From positions 15,219,917 through 15,283,916 of the forward strand of contig NC_087261.1 in assembly GCF_037042905.1 (NCBI RefSeq): DNA of 64,000 nucleotides. The letters run 5' to 3'. How positions within the stretch are numbered: the stretch's first letter is position 1; each line of letters begins with the position of its first letter. The DNA comes from Lytechinus pictus (taxonomy: Eukaryota > Echinodermata > Echinoidea > Temnopleuroida > Toxopneustidae). The position numbers and the translations under genes are program-made. Under the pieces are notes generated by a model that saw only the letters and a list, made by a program, of their open reading frames with translations, was not told where the DNA came from and ran no database searches. Shown here one piece after another: positions 1-10,200 of this stretch.

Positions 1-379
1 TTGTCAAGAAACTGGAACTTCAGGATGGTGAAGATGCAAAAGAAATGTGACCAAGTCCTTGGTGCAGGATGATAAAAGCAACATCAAGCTCTGTTTAGTC
101 ATCAGGCCAGGATAGAGAAGCACCTTCATGTTCTAACAGTATTACACCAGAAAGAAAGGCAATCAGCACTGAATTTGATTTCCATCAGGGTGATTGGGTG
201 GAAGTGGAGAAGCGAGAAAAGTAGAAGGATACGAATACAAAGTATCTGTCATGGTACCAGCAGGCAAGTTCTGGAAGCCATTACTATTTTCCACAAAGTT
301 CAGTCTGATTCAGTCTTCAGTACCAGGTCTAGTTACCTCTATCTCTTCAATGCCCCACCAACAGGGCATGATCCCGATA
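1..379 (-). other. 3' flank or 3' UTR of the Kelch-like gene
   Basis: This lies downstream of the Kelch-like stop codon on the minus strand. I see no AATAAA or ATTAAA polyadenylation signal on that strand here, so the 3' UTR probably runs off the window. No other gene is recognised. The short open frames on the plus strand near 175-433 overlap the antisense of the last exon. Confidence 0.45.
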
Positions 380-639
380 TCACCTTGGATCATAATTAGT
401 AGGCCCTTCTTCGAAACCTCTAAACATCATTGACGGACCAACTTGATGGAGATTGGCAGCGTCCCAGGGTTCAAGACGAGGGATATCCGGTCTCACGATA
501 GACACCATGCCGTGCCAGTAGAGCGGAACGGCCATCTTACCGACAATGGACCAGGTATTCGATGCAGGATCGTAGCACTCGATGCTATCCCAGTTCCGGC
601 GATCCTTCAGGTTGTCCCCACCAGCAACGTAGATCTTGC
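380..639 (-). CDS. Kelch-like exon 5 (last blade, C-terminus, stop)
   Basis: Encodes residues 530-615 and TGA. It carries the sixth blade, KIYVAGGDN, with SIECYDPASNTW, then a Pro/Trp-containing tail ending PTNYDPR. The acceptor is CTGTCACAG. The first 73-bp tandem repeat unit begins inside this exon's first bases, so the splice site itself belongs to the repeat. Confidence 0.92.
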
Positions 640-3600
640 CTGTGACAGAGATTTCAAATTAAAAGAACAAAGCATGAGATTTTAAGGAGGGAACCTGGAT
701 ATCAGATGTTGCCTGTAACAGAGATGTCAAGTTAAAAGAACAAAGCATGAGATTTTAAGGAGGGAACCTGGATATCAGATGTTGCCTGTAACAGAGATGT
801 CAAGTTAAAAGAACAAAGCATGAGATTTTAAGGAGGGAACCTGGATATCAGATGTTGCCTGTAACAGAGATGTCAAGTTAAAAGAACAAAGCATGATATT
901 TTAAGGAGGGAACTTGGACATAACTAACTTATGTTTTGGCATTTCAACTTTTGTAATACCATATCTCTAAAGAGCATGGTGAAAAGCATTCACGAGCCGA
1001 CTTGGTGGGAATCGGTCCATGGGGGCCTTAGTTGTAAAGTTCAAACAACAACAAAGCGTGAGATTTTCAGCAGGGAACCCAGACTGTGTGAGATCGTGAA
1101 GAGTTGTGAAGTATTGAAGCAATGACATCACACACTGGTGGTCTTGCATTTCAATATTCATACCATATCTCTGCACAGCAATCAGCATGATGAAAAGCAT
1201 TCACAACCCAAATTTGGTGGGAATCGGTCCATGGTGGCCTAAGACTTGGCCAATAAGGCCATACATACTTTAACCATATTGAAATCAGTGTAAAATGACC
1301 TGGTTCCAAACAGTTATTAACCAGGCCAACTGACAATGATTTCAAAGGAGCATATTTGGTATGTGCAGGTTTGTCATCATGCTCTATCAAAATATAGTCA
1401 TCAAAATGTTGAAATTTTCAAAAGAAAATTAATGATGTTACCTTACACATGAGGGTTGAATGTGATGTAGATATGAAAAACATACATGTACTGGAAGGGG
1501 AGCTAGCTAGGGTGCATAATATGGAGTCTCATGGGTTTGATTTCCTTACCACTATTCTGGCCTCATTTCTTTGAACTTTTCATTAAAGAACAATATTACA
1601 ACAACTGACAAAAGGTAAAAGATTAGCAATTAACAGGCTAATAACAAATTTCTGACATTGAATCTAGGTGTCTGTTATTGATTAAAAGCTCCCTGAAATA
1701 AGAATCTTTAGCCGATTTCATGAAAGTGTATTTGCAAGGAAAGTCTTTTGTGTCGCCTAATCATCATAATGCACCGTATTATGCCTTTTCTAACAAAGTA
1801 TTTGCAAACCTAGATCTTTCATCCATTAAAAGGAACCATTTTTTTAAACATCAATATACATGTATTTTATGAAAATGGATTTAAAAGCGAACTAATACTT
1901 TAAATAAATGGTGATGATAAAGGTGCATCATAATGAATCGGTGACACCAGAGATGGTCGTTGCAATGACCCCTTTATGTAATCATCCTCAGATTGGCTCT
2001 TCTCACCATTATTGACCGTTACTCCAGCACACACATGGATGTCCAGCGTAGGGGCAACATCAAAAGCGACATCGCTCTCTGGATCGTAAACATGGACGTC
2101 ACGGGTTGGTCCTCCGATGATGTACAGGGCATCGTTAAGCAGGACACTTTTGCTACCTGAACAGAGAAATGAATGATTAAAAATACATTGTACAATGGAA
2201 TACTGTCCAACTTTGACAAAAGGATTTATTGATATATTAACCATAATTGAGCTTTTTATAATGTGTTGATATTTCAGAAATATAACTCTTCTTCCTGGCT
2301 AGGAAATTACAATTTATAACTTCTTTTTCTCAAAGTAGAGTAATATACATGTAGGCTTAACCCTAACTAGGCTGTGCTATTTTGGGAGATAATATGGGGG
2401 AGGGGCTTTCTAGGCCCCCTCCCCCTTCAGATTTCGGCCACCGACCATGCAATTGTGCCGTAAATGGGCACACGCATTGCCCACGACTTTATCTATGAAA
2501 TTTTGTTGTTAATTTTCCCATGAAAGTCAATTTTAGTTAATTATGATAATTTATGTGTAATTAATATATGTGAGATCGTGTCTTTTGCTTTAATTCCTAA
2601 AATAAAGATCAAAATGTGTTAATTTTTGGTTTACAAACCATTTGTGATGTACCTGAATAAAAAAATTGCAATATCAGATCAATTTCCTATACTGTATTTC
2701 ATTGTTTTCATATTTTGTATTCTTTTTTTAAGCTTTTGTGTTTCATTTTTTTGTATTTGTTGATATCACTTTATATACAATCATGAGCAGCATAAAATCA
2801 AGTCATTTGGGGTTAAGTTGGAGACAGAGAGGGCTTCATACAGCTGTTCATAAAGTAACACATGACTCAAAAAGGTTGACTGATCACAGAAAGGGCTGTT
2901 ATGGTGACAATGTAAAGCACACCTTTTCTTTTCAGCTCCAGCGTCTTGATAATACTCCAGGACTGTGTAGCCATGTCGAAGCATTGCATCCATGGAAAAG
3001 CCTGGGAATCACTCATCATTCCCCCAATAACAAACAGTCTTTTATGATAGCCAACGACAGCCGGAAATGTGACAGCCTCCGGCATTGGTGGACAAGTTTG
3101 CCATCTCTCCTTGTTTGGACTGTAACATTCCACGCTGTTCAGGTTCTCCTGACCGTTGTAACCCCCGGCGACAAAGAGATGACCATCGACTACGCCGGAA
3201 CCATGCTGATACCTGCCAAAGTAAAAAGAGAAGTCGGGGAATAATTCTCCTGGGACCTAATCATAATTTGCTCCACATTTTCGAAAGACTTCTAACACAA
3301 GAGTCTTTTGTGTAGCAGATTTTTTACATAGAACTGTACTACTTTGCTCCAATGACCAAAAATGCTAATCAAATTTGATTTAGTTAAATAATTCCCCAGA
3401 AGTCTTGAATAATTACCATGATCCCATCAAAATCACCTTTGCCTATTAAACAAGCACTGCACTCAAGGCCTCTCTAAAAATTTAACTCCCCCACCCCTCC
3501 CTTAAGATATCGTTTTGAGGGTACATTTTGGTCTTACTTTCAAGTATAAAGTTTTACCCAATTTTGAAACTATTTGCCCTGGCATCTAATACAAATTGAA

Positions 3601-6346
3601 CCTCAAAGTTTGCACAAGACTGGAAAGGGGAGTTATGAAACGTATCAATGGCTTCTTCAATCACAGAAATATTGGGAAGAAAAATCAAAGGGGTAGGGGT
3701 AACATAATCTCTCCGCCCGGTTAAAGGAAGTAAATGTCAAAGTGCTACATGTACTTGAATGGACTGACACATGACATTAGAAACAATATGAAAACCCAGG
3801 AAATCTTACTATATTACCAAAATTCTTTGTCTACTACCGCTTTGTCTACTTTCCCCTTTTATCTCATCCCATGTGCCCTAATACTGTTCATCTACAACCA
3901 ATTATTTTACTAATCACTTGCCTAATTGTCTTTTGTCTTTTGTCTCATTTCCAGTTAGGCCATTCTGTCCAATTTCCACTTGGGTCAAATGAAATGTTAG
4001 AGAAAATTTTCATACGACTGATTTGAAAATAATATTGTAAACGAGACCAACTCGGAATTAGAGGCAGAGCAACTGTGAAACCAAGTGAATGTTAACAGTC
4101 TTACCTGGCTGTGACAAGTGATGGCGCCCTAATCCATGTTTCCGACTGATCGTCATCGATCTGGTAGCGCCAGACGTGGCCGAGACAACCCTGCTCCCCA
4201 TCGAATCCTCCAGTCAGGTAGATAGAATTCCTGAACTTTGCCACGTCGTACATGACTGTAGTCCCCAGCAGGTACGGCATTATAGACTGCTTCCCCCATG
4301 ATAGAGGCCGCGTCCCGGGGTCACACCAGTAATGCTGAAGGCTTCTGCAAGGCACAATAAAATATACAAATAAAGAGCGAATAGGCATGAGTGCGATGGT
4401 GCGAGATATCGCATTCGGTGAAAGAGATGCTCTATTCAACTCGGCATTACCATTGCACGTATAAGAATATTGATTTCGCTATTTGTGTTGTACAATGCCT
4501 CGGAATCTAGCGAAAATATGAAAAAACAAGAGTTTTGCCCTGCAGTAATCTAGATGAAAAAAGAGCAAAAATAATGAAAGCGAAAGGCAAAATCCCACAA
4601 GCGCACATGATCTTGGGCAGCATTGCGCATTTGGCCAGCAGGCTATACGCATATAGCACCTTCATTTTTACTGAGCGCAATGAATTAAATCGCATTGTGA
4701 GGTCATCTCCTAAAGCCGTGCAACGGTACATTTTGGATGGTACGTCGTGTGTGCTAGGACATTCAGCCCCCCATTTGCTCGCATACAACAAGCTAAGTAG
4801 GCGTTGTACAACATGTAATAATAAATTACATTTCTAAAGGTGGTGGTCCAGTTCGACTTCAGCTGTGGTCCAACTCTTTGGCAAATTTATGGGAATTATG
4901 GGAACTGTGAGGCCTTTTATCAAGCGCTTTGGAAAAGCAGTGTTAAAGGTTAATTTCTGATTGGTCTACAACCACTATGTCTATCGTCCATTTGGTCTCA
5001 TCCCAAATTACTTTTAGTCTAATTGCCACACCTGTGTATTTATCATCTCTTCTAATTTCCATTTAGGCTATAGTATCCATTTCGTCTAATAACCATTTGC
5101 TCTAAAAAAAAACAGCAATAGTTTAGATGAAATGTTTATGAGCTATATTTTCATATGGCTACATGTAAGTAAATTATAATATGCAAACAGATTGGGAATT
5201 AGACTAACATGTTAGTATACATGTATGTAGGTATTTAATAAACCACTTAAAAAGTGAGCCAAACAGCAATGGGACCGAATTGAAAGAAGACCGTTTAAAT
5301 CATGTGGTATTTGACTATCTAAGAAGACCCATTGATTGAAGTCCAAGTCGATGTAAACCTTTTGGAAGGGTAAATAATTTCTTCTGAAAAATTCATGAGA
5401 ATTTTCTGTTTTCACAAATAAAGCATATTTGAACATACCTACTACTGTTACCAAGCTGACTAGAATGTACTCCCCCAAGAATGACCAATGCTTCCGTCTG
5501 ATTGGTTGAGCTCCTTGGACTTCTCCATTCAACAGGATAGGGGATACAATCTTCCTTACATAGAAAGGCATTCTGTAAAACAGTCTTGCAGCCTGGACTT
5601 TCTCCAATAAGTTCATCACTCAATATCAAATCAAGGTTGTCTGTTGGTAGGTACGGAAGCCTAACGAGCCTTAACAATTCCACAAGATGGCATCTCCTAG
5701 ATTTAACATCATGCGACACCCAGTCCCTGATACTCCTAAAGAGATCCATCTCGCTTGAAATGTTCAGATTATCTTGACCCAGCAGTGAACGCAGCTGCTC
5801 AAAGCCGGCCTCAAGGAAGGATGTCGAGGATGAGGCCTCTGGAAAATTTTTAAGAATGTACCTCTGCGTGGCTCGGAGAAGCTCTCCACACCCGTGGGCA
5901 TCCGCAAAGGAGTACATCTCAAAACAGTTTTGAAAATCCAACTGCCTTCGTAGGAAGTCAGAGCATGCGTCCACCAGACGTCCTAATAATAAATAATTTG
6001 CAGAAACAAGTACATCCTGGACATTCTCCTCCGTGATCCGTAACTTACCAGTGTACATGAAATCTAGAAGAAGATTCAGTGTAGAAGAACAGGTATCTTT
6101 CATATCAAAGGTGGTCCGGGATTCTTCTCTCATTGGTCCGGTGAGTAGGGCTCGGAAAAATGGACTGCTTGCAGCGAGCAAGATCCGATGGCAGGGGAAC
6201 TCGGTGTCTCCTGCACAGAGTTTCATATCGGTCAGTTCTAAGGCACCTCGCATGGCTTGAAAGGACACTCCGAGGTTCTCCACCCAAATGCAGTCCTCGT
6301 AATCACAGAATGTACGCTTCTCCTGCATGTCCAATAGTTCATCCAT
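380..6346 (-). CDS. BTB-BACK-Kelch (KLHL-family) protein, complete, five coding exons
   Basis: Exons 6346-5439, 4344-4105, 3212-2923, 2156-2007 and 639-380 join to 1848 bp, or 615 residues plus TGA. Phases match at every junction and all introns are GT...AG. The product has an N-terminal BTB domain (about residues 34-133, with CHRILLAASSPFFRALL), a BACK region (about 136-270, with FADAHGC) and six Kelch blades marked by the GG doublets ILGG, LTGG, VAGG, VIGG, IIGG and VAGG. Proteins of this architecture usually act as substrate adaptors for Cullin-3 ubiquitin ligases; that role is inferred from the family. The ATG is preceded in frame by TAA four codons upstream, which supports the start. Length is normal for the family (about 570-640 residues). 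I cannot say which KLHL orthologue it is. It ends with a ~50-residue tail after the last blade. Confidence 0.93.
638..925. repeat. 73-bp tandem repeat, four copies, spanning a splice acceptor
   Basis: Units start with gcctgt(g/a)acagagat at 638, 711, 784 and 857, exactly 73 bp apart. The internal copies are nearly identical; the last is slightly diverged (gatattt, aacttgg). On the minus strand each unit ends in ctctgt(c/t)acag followed by gc, so each carries a copy of the exon-5 acceptor. Confidence 0.9.
640..2006 (-). other. Kelch-like intron 4
   Basis: GTGAGA...TCACAG intron of 1367 bp. Its 3' end is a 73-bp tandem repeat. A second, diverged duplication of about 100 bp lies at 935-1246. 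Nothing is recognised from about 1250 to 2006. Confidence 0.75.
935..1246. repeat. Local diverged direct duplication
   Basis: About 100 bp around 940-1030 recurs at 1145-1246 (shared accatatctct, gaaaagcattcac and tggtgggaatcggtccatg). It is inside Kelch-like intron 4. Confidence 0.7.
2007..2156 (-). CDS. Kelch-like exon 4
   Basis: A 150-bp exon encoding residues 480-529 with split codons (G|GT and G|GC). It carries the fifth blade, ALYIIGG with VHVYDPESD. It begins after TTCTCTGTTCAG and ends at AATG|GTGAGA. Confidence 0.92.
2157..2922 (-). other. Kelch-like intron 3
   Basis: GTGTGC...TTCAG intron. Its 2640-2830 part resembles 22935-23080 (shared atcagatcaattt and gcataaaat blocks), so an old dispersed repeat lies inside it. 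A G/C-rich stretch with gaggggctttctaggcccc lies near 2400-2430. Confidence 0.55.
2923..3212 (-). CDS. Kelch-like exon 3
   Basis: Encodes residues 383-479 plus one base. It carries two blades, HLFVAGGYNGQ with VECYSPNKERW, then RLFVIGG with CFDMATQSW. It starts after CTTTGGCAG and ends at AAAAG|GTGTGC, a slightly weak donor that is the only one keeping the Kelch frame into the next exon. Confidence 0.92.
3213..4104 (-). other. Kelch-like intron 2
   Basis: GTAAGA...GGCAG intron of 892 bp. I see no gene, strong tandem repeat or clear inverted repeat in it. Confidence 0.7.
4105..4344 (-). CDS. Kelch-like exon 2
   Basis: Encodes residues 303-382 with a shared codon at each end. It carries the second blade, SIYLTGGFDGEQG, followed by the conserved W (VWRYQIDDDQSETWIRAPSL). 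It ends at CCAG|GTAAGA. The codon split across the next junction is AG|G (Arg), giving TARYQHG, a standard Kelch continuation. Confidence 0.92.
4345..5438 (-). other. Kelch-like intron 1
   Basis: The donor is GTATGT and the acceptor CCTTGCAG. Near 4840-4930 it holds a degenerate piece related to the foldback element at 16410 (shared gtccaactctttggcaaatt-type text). The two overlapping opposite-strand open frames at 4507-4837 have no recognisable domain and are not called. Confidence 0.7.
5439..6346 (-). CDS. Kelch-like exon 1 (BTB, BACK, first Kelch GG)
   Basis: Encodes residues 1-302 plus two bases of codon 303. It holds the whole BTB domain, the BACK region and the first blade motif ALVILGG at residues 286-292. 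It ends at AG|GTATGT. Having BTB and BACK on one large exon is common in KLHL genes. A TTCTAG about 20 bases before the ATG could be the acceptor of a non-coding first exon, but that is only a possibility. Confidence 0.92.
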
Positions 6347-6513
6347 TTTACTGTTTTATAATCTAGAAGTCAGTGGAAAAAAAGGATATGAACGAGTCTC
6401 GTCTGGTAGATCACAAGATTTTGATAAATTCCCCAAACAAGATAGATTTAAAATGTTTTAATTCTGCATTTTTCAGAAATAAGTATACATTTTTCATTAT
6501 ATCAAGCTACATG

Positions 6514-6743
6514 TAAAGTGGTGCTCGAAAGTTAGTGAACCCAACCAGAAAATGAACACATAAAATTCTGCCATGTTTAAGATATTTAACTGTAAAGTCA
6601 GGTAATACAATGCTACATGTACATTCAATAAAGTTTGTTTCTCTGGGCTCATCGAACATTGTAGTGTAGTTGTCTACATTCAAGACTCATCATGAAGGAG
6701 TGCATTTTGTGAAGGCGTTCACTAACTTTTTAGCAAAACTGTA
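6514..6743. mobile_element. Tc1/mariner-like MITE, 230 bp
   Basis: TA-bounded element. The ends are a ~27-bp imperfect TIR sharing aaagttagtgaac, read directly at the left and as gttcactaacttt at the right. There is no coding capacity. TA target use and TIR style suggest Tc1/mariner; the superfamily is inferred. Confidence 0.72.
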
Positions 6744-7226
6744 CTCAGTAGGTATACTCTTTTTTTTCCCCCTTTTCAAATGGCTTTGATGGGTTAATTT
6801 GATCATACTGTTTTACTATTGGACTCAATGGAAGTTACCATGATAGTATCTCTTATGCAACAGGGATCCTGGTCAGGTATCAATTTTCAATCAATCAAGC
6901 AACTTTTCTCAAAGACAACAATGAAACCAAAAAATTATGACAAACTCTGATCACCAAGAATTCGCTGGTGGGAAATATGCAATCGCTGACCCAAAACAGT
7001 AATTTTTTTTCCGCTGCATTCAAACACTCAGAAATCCATTGGGCCAACGCAGACACCACTCAAGTACAGGTCATTATCTCGCACCTTTAGCTTTCGGAGC
7101 GAAGGAAAGACGAACCATACTATAATTAAATTGTTATGTCTTTGCACTATTGCAATTTATTTTCAAAATCCAAAATTTGGAAGAGCATAGAAAAATCAGT
7201 AAAGTTGCTGAGATAAGATTAGGATA
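6744..7226. other. Intergenic, nothing recognised
   Basis: AT-rich sequence between the MITE and the hAT-like element. No gene or repeat is seen. Confidence 0.5.
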
Positions 7227-7257
7227 TTTTCTTCTAGTGCTGCAAGTCAGGCGCCAT

Positions 7258-7328
7258 GTTCGGGTTCGGTTCGGTTCGGCAAGGTTCGGCAGAAATTTGC
7301 CGAACATTGGTTCGGTTCGGGGTTCGGT
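7258..7328. repeat. Left subterminal ttcgg cluster of the hAT-like element
   Basis: Eight or so ttcgg/ccgaa pentamers in about 70 bp. They mirror the cluster at 8971-9068. In hAT elements, subterminal repeats are transposase-binding sites; that role here is inferred. Confidence 0.7.
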
Positions 7329-8687
7329 AATGATAGACTGATAAAGCTATAGTTCATTCAGGTATACGTAGCGTACCGGTAGACAATTTGTACTTGATTG
7401 ACTGCATGTGCTCGCGTGTACCTCTGTCACATCAAACCATTTTATCTCTATCTTGTTGACATGAGACTATGAAAGTTATAGCGCTCAACGAATCAACTGT
7501 TATCTCGAATTTGATTATCTGATGACATATTTATTGGGTAACTCACAGTTCTAAAATGGCGACTCTTCCTAGTCGTCCATACCTGGACCACACTTTGGAT
7601 ACTTGCCAAATTAACTACGCTCGCACTCCAGCGCATGCAGTCCCCGGCCTTGTAGCGGGACTCTGAGCTCATGAATATTTATATATACTAGTACAGTCCG
7701 GCCAAACGTGATTGGCATCACATACGAGGCGGCCATGCCAGCGCCAGTGCACTGAACTGTAGGCATAGTAGGGCCAGGGGCGTGTCGAAGAAAGCGTGCT
7801 TATGTAATGCGCCTTTCGCTAATTGGCTCGATGGGTGAACTAAACCACCAATCGCATGTCGCTGATTGTCGTATCGGTACATGCAGCCACGTGCTTTGTC
7901 TGCTCGCGAAACTCAGCTCACTGATTGAAGAGCAATTCCCGAGATTTCTATGATTTCATTGGTCAGATTTCATTCGACCATGAACATACAGACCAAGTGG
8001 GATGCAAAGTTTTACGACTGCAATGGGACAGGGGGAGTAGAGTGATCATCGCATTGTTTATGGTTAATTTGAGGAGTTGATAAGAAAGGAAAAAAAGAGT
8101 AAAGATTGGGGGTCATTTTCCCCCAAGAGATGAATGTTTCCGCATGGCTTTATCTTCATTCAACTTGTCAACGAGGGGAAGGGGATCTTGCTATATGCTT
8201 TACCGTAATCATTCATGAGTGTTTGATTTTTATTTTCATCTGATTGTTAATAATAAAAAAGATAACTTCACCTCATCTCATTTCTATATTATTTGTTTTG
8301 CGTCTCTCCTTTCCATCTCTAACAGTCACTCACTTTATTTCCCACTTTCACTGGATCTCTCGTTTTCAAAACTCTTTACTTCTCTCTAAAATCATGAAAA
8401 CTAGACAGTAGCGAGCCGACACCTCAATAATAATGTCAATCACCTCAATCAGATCTTTATTCTCCGCCGCAACAATACACGAGTTACGATCTTAATCACA
8501 TCGTATCGTAATTCGTAATATTAATGGTACTTCATCTTTCACTTTCAGTTTATTGAGCTCGTTCATTCAAAATACTTTGAAGATTTTCAAACAAGAATCT
8601 TGTTCGCCACCTAAAAACAACAATATTTTAGATAATTAGATTTAATCAATGAACACATGTGACACATACAGTTTTGGTTTTCTTTAC

Positions 8688-8772
8688 CATGCTTCGGCGA
8701 TTCGGCCACAGAGCGAGAGATGATGAAAGCCAGTAAAATGATTATAGCGCAAGCTCGCGCAACATCATTCAT
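8688..8772 (-). pseudogene. Possible captured signal-peptide exon inside the hAT-like element
   Basis: Starting from the ATG at 8772, 28 codons read MNDVARACAIIILLAFIISR and on through a typical signal-peptide end (SVAES), then meet a good donor, CATG|GTAAAG. The hydrophobic core (AIIILLAFII), the small residues before a plausible cleavage site and the donor make it look like the first coding exon of a secreted protein. No matching downstream exon is seen, so if real it is a fragment carried by the transposon. A chance frame cannot be excluded. Confidence 0.3.
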
Positions 8773-8970
8773 CGGATCTCCTTTCTTAATCAGGGCCGTA
8801 AAAACCACAATGTCAACATGAAAATGAAAACAAAATCTAGTAACCGCAAAATAAGCGCATACTTCCAACATACAATTGCAAAGAAGATTAAATAGAGAAT
8901 GCGCAAATATAATGATTAGAAAGGGTGTAAACTTATAAATTTATTAGCTGAAAGCCGTTTTTTTTTTTTT

Positions 8971-9068
8971 TTGCCGAACTTCCGAACCGAGTCTTAGTGT
9001 TCGGTTCGGTTCTGTTCGGTTCGGAAGTGCCATGTTCGGCGAACTACCGTTCGGTTCGGCGGTTCGGC
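8971..9068. repeat. Right subterminal ttcgg cluster of the hAT-like element
   Basis: Dense ttcgg/ccgaa pentamers in inverted arrangement relative to the left cluster, just inside the right TIR. Confidence 0.7.
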
Positions 9069-9274
9069 TACAGCACTATTTTCTTCCTCATTAATGCTAG
9101 GAGTTCTGGGAGATATTGCACTCTAAAGGTGTATTTGGTTTGTCGTTCGTCAGCCACCATGCTCCAAATGCGCACGGCATCTGGTCGGGCTATTTCAATA
9201 GTACTTGTAACAGTTAATACACTGGCTCTAGAATCTAACATTAGTTTGAGAGTGGGAGCTGAAGACTCTAACCT

Positions 9275-9577
9275 TGAATTAATAATAATGATATTAATAG
9301 TCAGTTCTTGTATAGTGCATAACACATTATGAATAACGTCTCTAGATGCGCTTCCAAAGGACTTGGATATTATTACCCTGGCTGTAGCTCAAGCAGCTTT
9401 TACGCGCTCGGCATTTCAAGGAATAAATTCCTGCCCGGTACCCATTCACCTCACCTGGGTTGAGTGCAGCACAATGTGGATTAATTTCTTGCTGAAGGAA
9501 ACTACGCCATGGCTGGGATTTGAACCCACGACCATGTTTCAAAGTCCGTAGACTAATCCACCGGGCCACAACGCTCC
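9275..9577 (-). mobile_element. tRNA-derived SINE (Gln-like head)
   Basis: Read on the minus strand, the head carries an A-box-like tggcccggtggattagt and a B-box-like gtgggttcaaatccc. The loop ctttgaa would hold a TTG anticodon. A ~200-bp unrelated body follows, then a tail with aataatatt-type repeats. The last ~90 bases align with the tail of the SINE at 61859 (shared ccagggtaataatat and a gcgct/cacta...taagaac segment). Confidence 0.75.
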
Positions 9578-9779
9578 ACAAATGATTTTCAATGATGAGC
9601 AAATGATTTTCCCCAAATGCCTCCTGGGCCATGTGGGTTTGCTTCAACAATGACTTACATGTATGTACAGTAATAAGGCTGGTGACAATACGAGTAGAGG
9701 TGTACAGCCAATATTGGAGACTCTCTCCCATTCATGAGGTTGTCTCCAGTAGATAATTTTGCTATCTAGATTCAGAGAC

Positions 9780-9843
9780 ACCGTTCTTACTACCTTCCTA
9801 AAACCAGTTTGCTGGAAACTAGTTTCTGTGTAGTAAGAACGGT
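9780..9843. repeat. Hairpin, part of a degenerate foldback element
   Basis: accgttcttactac pairs exactly with gtagtaagaacggt about 36 bases later. Related inverted pieces (agcgatcttccaaac and gttttcaagatcgct) continue to about 10160, so the whole 9727-10160 stretch is probably a foldback MITE. Confidence 0.6.
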
Positions 9844-10200
9844 CTAAAGCGATCTTCCAAACCGGTCCAGAAAACCACCTCGCGATGTAGTTTTCAAGAT
9901 CGCTTTGCTTCGTTAAACTGGTTTTAGCGTAAGTGAGGACAACTGTTCTTCGGGAAGCGATCTCCGCACATTTTGAGCGCGCTACTCCACACGACAGGTG
10001 TAGAATTCCTACGCTGTGGTTTCGAATTTAGCGCGAAACGTGTCACCCCACGGAAAGCGTTTCCATAGCAACAAGATCGCTTTATGTGAAGTGATTTTGA
10101 AAACCACTTTTGTGTGATCAAGTGGGAACGCTAGCAAAGCGATCTTCCAAACTGGGATCCCGATATGCATCTAGTATCTTGGCAAAAAAACAAAGATAAC

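Larger units (their letters stand above)
7235..9078. mobile_element. Non-autonomous hAT-like transposon, 1844 bp
   Basis: The ends are TAGTGCTG and CAGCACTA. They are flanked by an exact 8-bp target duplication, ttttcttc, at 7227-7234 and 9079-9086. The subterminal regions (7258-7328 and 8971-9068) are packed with ttcgg/ccgaa motifs on both strands. An 8-bp duplication with short TIRs is typical of hAT. There is no transposase frame. The interior is not repeat-like: it has several CCAAT/ATTGG boxes near 7710-7960, a cacgtg E-box near 7891 and a possible signal-peptide exon on the minus strand, so it may be captured host sequence. Confidence 0.85.

Noticed and set aside
2738..3244. 168-residue plus-strand open frame
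   Set aside because: It is antisense to Kelch-like exon 3 and the adjoining intron.
4507..4837. Overlapping open frames on both strands in Kelch-like intron 1
   Set aside because: No domain; neither has supporting context, and overlapping frames on both strands suggest chance.
9490..9577. Functional tRNA-Gln gene on the minus strand
   Set aside because: Same reasoning: it is the head of a SINE whose tail aligns with the one at 61859.
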